A stretch of DNA of 64,000 bases from Mesodorylaimus sp. YZB2_4 (taxonomy: Eukaryota; Nematoda; Enoplea; Dorylaimida; Dorylaimidae): assembly GCA_030248295.1 (NCBI GenBank), contig JASANH010000183.1, positions 620,001 through 684,000 of the forward strand. Reading direction: 5' to 3'. The notes under the pieces were generated by a model that saw only the letters and a list, made by a program, of their open reading frames with translations, searched no databases and had not been told where the DNA came from. Positions 31,864 to 43,415 of the stretch are shown here, piece after piece; position 1 is the first letter of the stretch, and every line of letters starts with the position of its first letter. Position numbers and translations under genes: made by a program.

Positions 31864-34800
31864 ATGCTGAAACTTTGCATTCTGCTGTTGCTTCTGACTC
31901 TTACAAACTCCTCGATTAGAATCAGCAATGACCTGGATTCAGGTGATCAGCAAATCACAATAAGTATCGACCGTTTGTCTGAAAATACTGAAATCACCAT
32001 CGATCATATCGAGCACAGAAGCGAAAATGAAGAGACCACAGAACTCGAGACTCCAACGGCGCCCCTGGATGATACTCGAACAGCCCGTTCAGAAAATCTA
32101 AGCTCGTCACATTCGGCCATACAACTAGGCCACCCTACTTCTAGTGGACCCCATACAGGGTTAGGGCTACGAATTACCGACGATACAAAGCATACTACGA
32201 CCACGGGGGAATCGACAACGACCGAGAGGTCCCACTGGAATGCATTTCAGAGCGTTCTAAATCAACGTTTTGGCGGTGCTGTCAGAAACATGTCCAGAAT
32301 GTTTGAAGACAACGTTCACAGAAGTATTATTAGGGCCAGAACTATGTTGAAAGAGCAAGCTGAACATTTTGTTGGGAAATTAAATGTCTGGGTAAGTTTA
32401 TTAAAATGAGGTACCAAGGACTGCTCATGCTTACGATAATACTGACACTTTAATTTCGCGGTAACTTTAATTTCGCGGTAACTCTAATTTCGCGGTAACT
32501 TTAATTTCGCGGTAACTCTAATTTCGCGGTAACTTTAATTTCGCGGTTTTCGCTAATGGCCTGGACCGCGAAAAGTTCCTCCCGCAACATTTTTATGGAA
32601 AAAACCTGGATTTTCAGATAGAGCATAGGTTCAGTTTTACCTTGTTTTCAACGACCTGCTAATAACATTAAGTTGAACTTCATCCCAGATCAGTTTCCAG
32701 AAAAGTTTAACCCCATCATATAAAAGAGTGCAGACATGAGTCACATTATCAATACAGTGATGCACTGTCCAGCATCTTGAACAGTATTACTGACAACAGT
32801 CTGTCTCAACCTACCTGACCAGGAGCTACCCAACTGGATTGGAACGGATCCACGTGGATTCTGATGGACTGTGGAATCTGGGACGCCTTCAGAGCCCATT
32901 GAGCATGCAATGGTTTGATCCCTGACAACCTGAGATCCACTTCTGGCAGTTGCTCACAGTTTTTTATTTCTTCGGAATTTCTTCCAAGTACAAGTAAGTA
33001 AAATCATTTTTGGATGCTTAGGCGTATCCATTCACAGCTCCTTCCACATCAAATTTTTTCGACACGGGCCAATCCAGGATGGCAAGAGCGCGTGTTGATC
33101 TCTACTCCGCGATGTCAGTGGCTATCCAATGGGGTAGCTACCCAGCCCCATGAGGGGTCTGGATTCGAGAGCCCTCGCCCCATAAGACCTCTGCTCGTTC
33201 ATGGACACCGAATGGATAAAGAGAGAGTCACCCAGCAACACTCGTGCAAGGCACATCAAGAACTTGACCAAGTTCTCAGATGGCTAGAGTTGAATCCAGG
33301 CTGATGGTCTCCAGCTCATCGCCAGCCAAGCAAACTGTGACACACGTCTTTCACCGCTACACCACCCAGGCGGCTCCTTACATGAATCTCATGGTTGAAG
33401 CTTCTACGTGCAGGAAATCAGGTATAACGGAGCTGATTGTGTTCTTTAAAAAGATCGAACGTTCCCACACAGTCTGAAGTACTTATTAGCGGGAGATTCA
33501 TCATATGCATAACCAGTACTGATGACTGGCGGTCAGCCAGAAACCGCGAAAATTTGTATCCGCGAAATTTTGCAAAAGTCCAAAAGCCCGAAAATTGGGT
33601 ACGGCGAAATTAAAATGATTTACAGTACTCAAAACCCGAGCCTTGGTTGGGGGGGGGGGGCTTATCCGACATACTGTATGGCAAGTCTGTCGACGTGCAC
33701 CAGCGGACCATATCACATGATCGCCATAGAGACTTGGTCTTGTAAAGTTTGAGTAGAGGCTCAAGAGGATATTTAGTCAAGACAAGCACCGGTGTGTGTG
33801 TGTGTGTGTGTGTGTGGAAAGCTGGAGCAGACAAGCATATTCTGTTGTGAAGAATCTGTTTTGCCGGAATTTAGATTCTGATTAAGCTGGAAATTTTCTT
33901 TGCCTTTAGGGTCAACAAATTTATGAAGGAATCAAGGAAGGAAAGTTGGAATTGCCAAAAAATCCAAAGCTGATTATTTGGAATGGGATTGTAATGAATT
34001 TTACCACATTTTGGTATATGTGCCTGATACAGGGTTGCGCTTTAGGTAAAAATCCTGCCAGGACTTGATCCAAATGTCCCACCAGCGCAAATGAATTTAC
34101 ATCCTGATATCGAGGTAAGCCTGTGCATGTGCCACATAGAGCGTGGAATCCTCCCCATATCAGCCGAAGGACCCTGTCAAAATCCCCCCCCCCCCCCAGT
34201 CTTACTGAAACCGAACGAAACAGAGCTCTCTATTTCTTAGTGCAGAAACTTCCCAAATATGGTCCGGCATGCATCAAATCTGACAAAGAATTGAATCCTT
34301 TGTCAAGCGAAGTCAGTCGAGGACCTAAAGCTGACGGCTTGGCCTCGAATGATTTTGAGCCATGTCTCACCAGAAAACGAGGTGAAAAAACTCTCAGATT
34401 TGGCTCGACAGGTGCACATGGAGACAATTTTATGGTGGTGGCAGAGGACGAAATGAATAGAGAAGATGAAGAAGCTGACCAAAATGCAACTGAAACACAA
34501 ATGGCTCGTCGAAAGCGATCAGAAACTTACAGCTCCGTAGCAATGCTATGGAAGGATCCAACACGGATTTTATTCAAGTTTAATGAAACCTGTAAGAACC
34601 CATTTTTCCTCTGACCCTTTGGAGGTCTTAATATGCAACAGGCCCCACGCCCAAATTCAGGACGGTCATAGCGCTGTGACGTGGAATAGCACTGAGGACA
34701 CCCTGAGATTTAAGGCTGGCGCGTAGTCTTTTCATTGTAAATGTGGCTCTTGGGGCCTGTGGCATAGAAGTCTACTGAAGCAGGTTCTTGAAGGAGCTAG

Positions 34801-37240
34801 GAGTCTTGCAGTTGTCTTTTCTAGATCCAAAACAATTTCGGGATAATGTTCGCAAGGCAATCCAGTTTTGGCAGGACTCGACGTGTCTTAGATTTTTTGA
34901 GACAAATTCGACGAGAATCGCCGAGTCATATGTATTCTTCACTGTTGGTGGAGGGTCGTGCTCGACGAATCGGTTGGGCCCCAACCCATATCCTCCCTGT
35001 ACCACTGTTATCGATGCTAGCATTTGCTTAAACTCTGTAAGTGCAAATGGCTGTGTCAAATTGTGCACCCTATACACCTGCTGTATCTTCAGACAGACAG
35101 TTGCTGTATCTATCCCTGTTGGTATCTTTTCATACTGTACCCATCCATATGCAGAAGATGCACATATTGTATTGCGTGAACATGCATAGTGTCTTTATTA
35201 TGCAGTTACACCGGTATACTGCATATACTGTACATATGCATACGTACTGTTACATGTACAGTATATGTACATATGCAGTTTAGCATATGTGTATACAATG
35301 TATACCTACAGTATGTAAAACAAATATCGAATATGTATTGTGGAAAACAGGAAGTTTATTTTCAAAATAAGATATGCCATTTCTGTTTCACGGCTGCATG
35401 GGTCGGTGACATCTCGCTCAAATGGTCTATTATCCTTTTGCAGACTGGCAGCCTGGCCCACGAACTTGGACATGCCATGGGCCTAAGTCACAGCCAGAAA
35501 CGAGTGGATCGCGATGACGCGATAAAAATTTACTTTGAAAATATTGCAACGACATTGTTGAACCAATTTGAAAGAGATTCAGTCTATCATTTCACTGATT
35601 GGGGCATCCCTTATTATTACGACTCCATCATGCATTACTTCCCATATGTAAGTCACATGCTTACTACTGCACGTTCAGCGTCCAGTGCCATGTCAGCTAA
35701 ACCACGCTGAAGTTAGCGTGCCAGCATAGTGCACTGATTTGCAAACTTATTTTATTAGGCAGCCTCCAAAGATGGCCTGATGACAATTTGTCCTTTTGAC
35801 CCCCTGATGGAAGTGATTATGGGACAACGAGAGGAGCCCGCTTTTGGTGACATTGCTTTGATGAACAGAATCTACTGCCAAGGTTGGTTCTAATCATATG
35901 TACATACTATAGAAATACTGTAGAAAAGCCAAACTTGGCCCTGCTATTTTGTAGAAAGCTGTTTTAATCGCGCGGAATTAAAATCCTTAAATTCAAGGAC
36001 AATAAGTCGTTGACTATTAGCGGACGAACCTGTCAAAATTGGTCCCGCCAGTATCCTCACAAGCATTTATATCGCAATGTTGGTGACCACAACTGGTGCA
36101 GGAACCCGGACAACTGGGAAGGTGGCCCGTGGTGCTACACTACTGACCCAACTGTCAAATACGAGCCATGTTTTGCATCCTGCGAAGACATGGGTAAGCT
36201 TAATAGGTTTAGCTCGTCTCGGGTTCGATCCCTGGTGATGGAAATTAGTTTGTGAACTAAACCTCGCTAATCATGCGCGCCAAGCCGTGTGTGACTTACT
36301 TGGTACCCAAGAGGTGCTCCGAGTGGAAAGGGGGGAGCCAAACGAGTCGACAGTCTCGGCTGGGCAACACTGACAGTGATCACAGGCCACCCGCCATTGT
36401 CCGAAGACGTCGCCTATAAAGTTTGACTGCTGGCCGCCTAGAGGCAAAACTATCCTAGACGTACAAAAAAGAGTGGTTGGATTTAGCCATCAGCAACCAC
36501 TTTTTCAGCTGCTAGAAAACGGCCATCATGCCACGGCTGGTGCTATAATGGCGGATACCATGACCCACTCACGTGCCAATGCATCTGCTCCAGGCATACG
36601 AAAGGAAATCATTGCGAGGAAATAAACTACAGCAACTTATATGGTACTGTTATTAGATGGTGAGGTCAGGTAAAAAATACATGGCTTTGAGCTTTTAGCG
36701 CATATTACATGCGGTGGAAAAATTTCTCTCAAACTTAATCAAATTTTGGCTATTACTTCTCCAAATTATCCTGCAAATTATAGTGCCAATTCGGTTTGCC
36801 TTTGGTGGATTCAGGTGAACTGTTTTCTAAAAACTACTGCACTGAACAACGAACCACAAAAGCTAACCTTGTGCTTCTGTTTATCAGGCACCAGCAGGGC
36901 ATCGAGTCAAGCTAACCGTTCTGGATTTTATCTTGGAAATACCTGACAGTACTGGATGCTACGATTACTTGGAGATGAGGCCCAGCATATGCGCTTCGGC
37001 CATCGAACCGCCAGAAGAAATGAGGTAAGACACCAGTATGAGACCTACAGTAGATACAAAGGAGACTTTCGTCATTTCAGATTTTGTGGAATGTCATTGA
37101 AGCCTGCTAACGATACTAACTATGAAGAATTACTGTCCGATGATAATAACTTTGTTTTGAAGTTCTATAGTGATGACGGAGAAACAGCCCGTGGATTTAG
37201 CATGTTGGCGGAGGCGGTGGTTCCTCCGACATCTCAGTGA
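31864..37240 (+). CDS. Astacin metalloprotease with kringle, EGF and CUB domains
   Basis: Exons: 31864-32391, 33910-33990, 34046-34114, 34246-34591, 34825-35036, 35444-35647, 35759-35882, 35955-36193, 36509-36643, 36699-36814, 36888-37024 and 37081-37240. Order: signal peptide (LKLCILLLLLTLTNSS), a long Ser/Thr-rich propeptide ending in a furin-like RRKR site, an astacin catalytic domain, a kringle (CQNW, CRNPDNW, GPWCYTTDP), one EGF (NGGYHDPLTCQC) and a C-terminal CUB. The zinc motif HELGHAMGLSHSQKRVDRD and the Met-turn SIMHY are present, but the Glu that normally follows the third His is Ser. All phases match except inside exon 8, where one base is missing between the kringle's first Cys (about 35960) and TISGRTC (36013). 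That is a pseudogene mark or a sequence error. The product would be about 783 residues and secreted. An in-frame ATG at 31819 is an alternative start. Confidence 0.85.
32447..32548 (+). repeat. 18-bp minisatellite in astacin intron 1
   Basis: About six tandem copies of TTTAATTTCGCGGTAACT, with some units carrying CTC in place of TTT. Related TTTCGCGG text occurs inverted near 33540-33615 in the same intron. Confidence 0.9.
33792..33816 (+). repeat. TG dinucleotide microsatellite
   Basis: An uninterrupted run of about twelve TG units inside astacin intron 1. Confidence 0.95.
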
Positions 37241-38948
37241 AACTTTGTTTTTTAATGAATGTGCATGTTCATGATACAATTTTCGTTCAAATTTCATAGG
37301 AGTTTGACCTTTGATTCATAATTCTGATTGTGAGTGAGTTTGATTCTCGTGTCTTTCGCTCGTCTTGAAGGCGGCAAACCTCTCTTCTAGGAAAAAGTAT
37401 AAGATATATGGAAGTAGGCTACATGCGCGCACATGGGAACGGCATGAGTGATGGGTTTTGATTCGGGGTGACCGATGAAGAATTTGCTGATGAGTCCATG
37501 ATCAGTTGCTCGTTCCCAGATGATGTGAGCGGTCAAAACATTGCGATCTGATCGGCATCTAATTAGGCGCTTGGTCAAGAACATTGGCATCAGTCCCAGT
37601 TTAGAACAGTCGAGACTTTGATGATCGAAAAATTGCTTGACAACTCATAACCTCTTAAAAATCTCGTTGGAAATTCTTAGTTATTCTCAGGGTTAGTTCT
37701 ACTTTTATTGAGCAGCATAGCCAATGTGTTTTCTACTGTATGTATTGTACAAATGATATGTCTGATCTTGCAAGCACTTGTATACATGGACTGAAAAGTG
37801 AATTAATATACAGTGCGGCCTATAGATTTATAAGTGATTCTAAGAATGTCCCCAACCGCCACTTTTCCTGCCTGTTTAATAGAGTTTACAACACAATAGT
37901 TATTAGCCCAGTGCCTGCCTTCCATACACGATACTTTAGTTCGTTGGCCATTTAGAATGCTTTTTCTAGCTTTTAAAATTTCTTGACCTTCGGTTGAGCA
38001 CATCATCGGGGATCTAGGCGAGGTCCCGTTGAGATTCTTCGAGGATGTACCGAAGCTTGCTTCCGTCGAAAGGTGATGAAGACCAAGAATAGCATCCAAC
38101 CAGCTTTCGGAGCCACCCGCCTATGCTTGCGGGACAAGTACAGTATTAGTTCGGTTGGATGAAAGCTTCAATATGAAAGAAATTGCAAGTTGTAAGAGTA
38201 TTACATCACAGATGCCTACCAGATATACGCTTGTGTAACTTACGAACGAGTCCGGTAAACAGAACCAAGACACCAAACAAAGATCGTAATTTTAAAGCTG
38301 CCCGACAACTTTAAAAACAGCGAAGTGTAAAAACAGTTTTACATAAAATTTTGACAACCCGAAGCTTTTTCGTTTCCACCATTGCATATCTAACCGCAAA
38401 GAAACTGAATAAAAATCTTTTGAAATATTAGATTCTGATGTTATTCATGGCTTTATGGTGCGCCACAATTGGAATGCGCCAAAAACTGCTGCTGTTATTA
38501 AAGGCTGTTCAAATTCTTGCATTCTCCCTGCTTATCTTGCATACTGAATGGAAGACACCAAATTTTTTTATAAGCGGAAAGCCAAAGCTTATTTTTGGGA
38601 GCTTAATCGGAGGTGTTTAAATTGGCATTCGTCTCTACACCCAGGAATTCGATCGCGAACAAGATCATTGGCTAGGCAAGACTTGGCAGATTTTTGCCCT
38701 GACAGGAAACACTAGGCTAGACCCCCGACATATACACAGTAAGAGAATTCTTGTTCGATTAAAAGTAAAATGTGACTTCCATCAGGATTTGTACTCGCGA
38801 ATAAGCCGAATGTACAGTTCTTGATGAGCAGAATGACATTTTCAAAATCATTTTTTTCTGTTTAGATACAGTTTATCACTTTAAGTACGGCTTTCTAAAC
38901 CTTTCGCTGCTTTTTTGGAATAGCAAAGTCAGGTTTCAACTTTCCTCA
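37241..38948. other. No gene recognised
   Basis: Spacer between the astacin gene and the receptor pseudogene. Short frames show no domain. The first few hundred bases are probably 3' UTR. Confidence 0.4.
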
Positions 38949-39960
38949 ATGGCTAACAAAAGCGCAAACATTTTTGATAATCTCACTCTCACAATTTCTG
39001 CCCCTTTTAATCTCTACATATGGCCCGCCGGAATAGGATTCATCATTAGCGGAGCAGGGACCGTGTTTGGCAACCGCATTATTATAATAGCTCTAACCAA
39101 GTCACCTGAGCTTCAGAAAAGTCGTTGTCACTTCTTGCTGGGCAATCTGGCGTTTGCAGACTTCGTATCTGGTGCCTACATTATCGTAGTTGGAGTATAT
39201 GCTATCATCGGTTCTGTCTCTGGTTTGAGCTCGATGGCGATGACCAACGAAAAATGTTATTATTTGCTTTTGCCAGCCATAGTCTCTTTCAATGCTGGGT
39301 CGCTAATGATTCTGGGCATCGGGATGGACCGAATGATCGCGCTATGGTGGCCAATATTTTATAAAACTCTGACAAAACGATATCTTATCATGGTCATCAC
39401 GCTATCTTGGTTATTTAGTGGGGTTAACGCCGTTTTGGGTTTTATTTATAGGGACTCCAGCGAGATGGTCCCTTCGTGCGCTATTCCTACTTCGCTCAGA
39501 GAAATAGCGTTATCATTCTGGAATGACTCTAATATAGTCATCAACGTGTTGGTGGTCGCTTGCTATACTAGCGCTTATCGTAGGGCGAAATCACTAGCTG
39601 AGATAAGGAGTAATAATAATGATCAGCTACTACGGAACAATCGATTGCTGTCATCACTTTTGATTTGTGTCTCTTTACATCGCAGGCTGGATGGTTACCA
39701 TGGTAATCATATTCCTGGTCAATTTCACTGGTGCACCCCCGCCCCCCCCCCCCCCCCACTGTCATTTTTCATTGTTCCATGTACGTGGGACTGTTGGCCA
39801 CCGTCAATGTCGGCTGCAATTTTTACGTATATTATTAAAGGAGTGATGAATACAGACAAGCGTTTAGAAAAATTTTGAAACTGAAGACTAATCAGATCTC
39901 AACGATTCAGGTCATTAGCGGCCCACACATTCACCAAGAACTACAGTATTATTTTTCCCT
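38949..39960 (+). pseudogene. Srsx-like chemoreceptor pseudogene
   Basis: It aligns along its whole length with the intact receptor at 8855: an N-terminus with NxS/T sites, TM1 (YIWPAGIGFIISGAG), SPELQKSRC, GMDRMIALWWP, and a TM7 NVGCNFYVYY. The frame is intact to TM6, where one base is lost near 39672 (LICVS then YIAGW in the next frame). A run of sixteen C (39742-39757) then shifts it again, and a TAA replaces the Ala codon after VYY near 39835. Similarity continues past the stop (RSDEYRQAFRKIL). With two shifts and one stop it is most likely dead; the C run could hide an assembly error. Single exon, like its relatives. Confidence 0.82.
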
Positions 39961-40447
39961 GGACTGTATAGTTACGGAGTTTTTGCATCTCGCATATTAG
40001 TCGGCGCATGTGATGTGATGTCTTGTCCCACTGATACTGTAACTAAAAAGAAAATACACAAAATAAGTATAGCGAGCTGCCCACTATATAGACAATGTCT
40101 GTGCTGCCGCAGTCACGCTATCTGCGCCTTTGTCATAATGTAGCTTGTATTTGAGTCCGTGTGCTTGGCCCCATTCTTCCGCCAATTAAAGTCTATTTCC
40201 TTCATCAACATATATTTAACACTCTTTTGTTTCTTGGTGTCTGCTTTTTGTGTTTGTATGTTTTTCTAAATAAAAACCCATAAAGCCATAAAAATTACCT
40301 TCCGTAGTTTTGGTCTGTTATCAAAGCCGGAGACGCTTGCAAATTTATTCACAAATTATTACCATACTGTGCATCTCAAACAATTGCCCGAGTAGAAACT
40401 AGCCCGTCCCACAAATTGTGGCTTCAAGAAGCGCACTCTGGCTACAC

Positions 40448-40605
40448 TGTACCCTAGCCTGGCCAGCGAAGGAGAGAAGTCGGGGACAGGAACTCCAGCT
40501 AGAGCAAGGCAAGTCGTGCGACTATACCTGCGGCTGAAGCATCAGCCTGAGGGTGACGTTTCCCAGCCTGAGGGTGACGTTTCCCAGCCAAGGGAGACCG
40601 ATTAC
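40448..40605 (+). repeat. Degenerate LTR related to the TRIM element
   Basis: Begins TGTACCCTAGCCTGGCCAGC, parallel to the TRIM LTR start TGTAACCAGGCCTGGCAGGC, and continues with GCAAGTCGTGCGACTATACC and CGGCTGAAGC in the same order. Contains an internal tandem duplication of CAGCCTGAGGGTGACGTTTC. Appears to be a diverged solo LTR. Confidence 0.6.
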
Positions 40606-40717
40606 ATCAATTAGCGATTGCAGCATCGATTACAGCGGGGAGCAAGCATCCGAATAGAATTAGCGCACTCGATGGAATTTCTGTCTGATCATCTTGTGTA
40701 CACGGTTACTCTGCTGC

Positions 40718-41016
40718 TCAGACGGCGTTTGTGGATGTGCTGCGGGTGTCATCAAGTGATTGGAATCTAGATAGATAGGAAGAATCCTCAAAAGCAGAAC
40801 ACCAGTCGGAATCGGTCGCCATCCTTTGTCTAATCGAGCCTTCAGGCGCCGTTGTTAAAAGGCGATGACCTTGGTCTTCAACAGAATCTTGCCCCCTTCT
40901 GTTTTGATCTGTTTCCAGGTTTTCTTTCAATGAATCTGCAAGTTGCTGCAGCTGCTGAGGGGCTCGAGCAGAATGCCATTGTTGCAGCAGGTATCGCTTC
41001 AAGGGCGGGGGTCTCA
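40718..41016 (-). CDS. Candidate terminal exon, unknown protein
   Basis: A minus-strand open frame follows an acceptor-like TTCTAATTTCCAG and encodes about 98 residues: a Gln/Leu-rich helical stretch (QQLQQLADSLKENLE), then an acidic, Ser-rich tail to a stop. Composition is protein-like. No upstream exon could be joined and the opposite strand is also open, so this is weak. No family recognised. Confidence 0.25.
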
Positions 41017-41843
41017 CTGGAAATTAGAAGGGTATCTGAGAGATATTTATCATTATCAGAGGCATTGCCATGGTCGCACAGCGTTGCTGCGGCCGCCGCG
41101 ACTAGTTTAGACCAACGGCGAACCCCATGATGTAAGATGAGCCAGCTGAGACGAATGTTTGCACAAGGAAAACTGGATAGCGCAGCGCGATGGGTGTGTA
41201 TCATATATCGATCTTGCCATGCCCCTATCACCTACAGTGAGCTGTACTTTAATGCCCTAAAATTACAGCCTGATTTGAAGTTATTCTTGTACTTTATTAA
41301 TGTCAAACTGTTAGGGGTTTGTACAGTATCAAACCAGCAGCGAAGGACGACTGCCGATTTCGTCGAACAAGTACAGTATCCGCCTCCCCGCGCGGCCGTC
41401 CCTTCTGCCATTGGTCGAGCCAGCTGTAAGCGAGCCTAGCGAGCCAGCTGTGAGCGGGCAGCGCCTAGCGAACGATGCTTATGTACAACGTAGCTATGCG
41501 AGTTGGGGCGGCTCTGTTTTAGACGTGTGGCCAGGATCAGGTACTCATAGCTCCTTGAAAAACGGTTCAATGACTTTTTGACCTGCTCAGCGATTAGCCC
41601 CGGTAGCCTGATCAGTACAGAGTCTCATCAAGGAATTAGAGGTGGCTGGTTCAACTCTGCTGTGCTCCACATTTTCTCTTTCTTCTACGCGGCTGTTTTT
41701 TTTGCATTTTTCGCTACTTGTGAGTTGGGAAAATTGTTGTATCTCAAGACCTAGCAAAATAAATCGTTCGGCCAGCGCCTAGCCAGCGGTGTGTACTATG
41801 GGGTGCTTGAATATATAGGCAAACATTTTACACGAAATGATTT

Positions 41844-41928
41844 ACCGGCCCGCGAGTCGAACACTCGCCCGTAACTGCGCACCTGGCATGAGAGGCAGAC
41901 GCCTAACCCACCAGGCCACGAGGCCGGC
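41844..41928 (-). tRNA. tRNA-like gene, isotype unassigned
   Basis: An 85-nt sequence. Acceptor arms GCCGGCC and GGCCGGT pair fully (one G-U). Box A TGGCCTGGTGGG is followed by a D-arm, and the T-arm GCGAG-TGTTCGA-CTCGC is perfect and carries box B. The anticodon arm is abnormal: CTGC pairs with GCAG only if 16 nt (CTCTCATGCCAGGTGC) lie between them, instead of 7. That could mean a tiny insertion after position 37 or decay. It may be a pseudo-tRNA or SINE head, and I cannot assign an anticodon safely. Confidence 0.55.
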
Positions 41929-42943
41929 ATCCATGACTTATTAGTCAAGAAACGTCAAATTGCCAGCAGGAAGCATAATCGACAACGAAATGCTCGGGTT
42001 ACCGCACAACATGGTCTCATTGTCACTGATTTGATCGCGAGCAATGCCAAATGGTCACATATGTATCGGCAAGTAAATGCAAGCAATCCAGCCTAAACGG
42101 GACACAGGCTACAATGGGATGGGGCACAATCAGCAGGTAATGCCTCACATATGCAGCGTACCTACTGCACAAAGTGTAATAGCTAACTCACAAGGATTCT
42201 ACGCCAAAAAGGGCACCGAAGACAGAGCGCATCCAAGAAGGGAGCATCAGTAATAAGGGGCGCATAGGAAAAAAGGGGCGTAAGCAAGTACGGCTTATAA
42301 GTACACTGACGACTGTGATATTCACTTGGATTATCAGGTACCAACTCACGAACCATGTCTCTCGAATTCAAAGCCAGAAAGAGCAGGGTGATGCTGATGG
42401 GAATGAGTCGTCGACATTGGGGTGGTCGTACCATGCAGGATGAGGTCGAGCGAGATGAAGACGACCAGTGGGCTATGGATCCGACTGCAGAAATAAGCTC
42501 AAGTCCATGTGTTGAATGCTGCCTGCTGCTGATAGGCGCCATTCCATCGATCAAAGTTGGAGCCCATATCCCAATCCCTCAATCCCATATACTCGAGATG
42601 CTCAACGCGTTCACACAGGCTCCACAAAACCCTCGTTCTCTCGAGGAGCTGGCTACACCGCACGATTATCAAGCAAAGTTGGCTGGCTGGTCAGCCGGCT
42701 CCCGTCAATCACGCTCCAAGTCGAATTCTTGACTTGCACTAAGGTCTTGTATTGCAATCCTCGATATTCATATAGCCATGCAGTCATTGCCATGTATGCG
42801 TCCACCCAATCGGTCCTGACGGCGGTTCTGAGGGTCCAAATTCCCTAGAATGCACTTCGTGCAGACCAGGAAGTCGATACCACTTACCACCCGCAAACCA
42901 AACCAGTCGCTGTCGGCCTCTGGCTAGCTTGGGCAGGACATAG

Positions 42944-43148
42944 GGCACTTTTGCTGTTTGGTCCCCAACATGGGTTAGCTTAGGCTGGTATTAGACTTAG
43001 GCTTAGGCTTAGGCTGGCATATGACTTTGGCTTAGACTCATACTAGGCTTAGGCTTAGACTTAGGCTTAGTCTGGTATAAAAGGTTAAGCTTAGGCTGAT
43101 ATTAGCCTCCAGCCAGCCTTCGCCTGGGGACCAAACGGCAAAAGCGCC
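42944..43148 (-). mobile_element. MITE copy 2 with TTAGGC-like core and 8-bp target duplication
   Basis: Inverted, 205-bp copy of the element at 5358-5579. It begins GGCACTTTTGCTGTTTGGTC and, read inverted from its far end, GGCGCTTTTGCCGTTTGGTC. The flanking duplication GGACATAG is perfect (42936-42943 and 43149-43156). The core holds ACTTAGGCTTAGGCTTAGGC and similar runs. Confidence 0.88.
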
Positions 43149-43194
43149 GGACATAGTATCAAACGGTAAAAACAGGCTTCTCATCGTCAGTAAC

Positions 43195-43415
43195 GATAGG
43201 CTGTACTGTACGTCTCAAACGAAGTCTGTATACTTTGGGGAGGGTTTTTTCGGCGCCGTTCGAGAACAGCATGATGGATTTGGAAATTTTTGTTCGGCCT
43301 TAGTATGCGAGACTTAGTACTTAAAGTCCCTACGAGAAATATCGATCAAAATCGTCATCTAAAGCGTACACCCCCTGTACTGCATAGCGGGCCCGCATCT
43401 TCGGCCAGAACAGGG
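43195..43415 (+). repeat. Dispersed repeat family R, copy D
   Basis: Shares TTTTTTCGGCGCCGTTCGAG, a GATGGATTTGGAAATTTTTG stretch, GAGAAATATCGATCAAAA and TCTAAAGCGTACACC with the copy at 30770-31090. Confidence 0.6.

Larger units (their letters stand above)
39961..42943. other. Mostly no gene; LTR relic, tRNA-like gene, candidate exons
   Basis: Holds an LTR-like relic (40448-40605), a candidate exon on minus (40718-41016) and a tRNA-like sequence (41844-41928). A 125-codon plus frame, 42355-42732, starts at an ATG shortly after an acceptor-like TTATCAG and has an acidic stretch (DEVERDEDDQ), but shows no domain and overlaps an open minus frame. Confidence 0.35.

Noticed and set aside
32447..32548. 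Evenly spaced repeats that could recall a CRISPR array
   Set aside because: The 18-bp units are directly tandem with no unique spacers, inside an intron of an animal gene.
36225..36245. CGGGTTCGATCCCTGG, a box-B-like sequence in an astacin intron
   Set aside because: No box A or cloverleaf could be placed upstream.
42355..42732. 125-codon plus frame beginning at an ATG
   Set aside because: The opposite strand is equally open, no domain, and upstream exons cannot be joined in phase.
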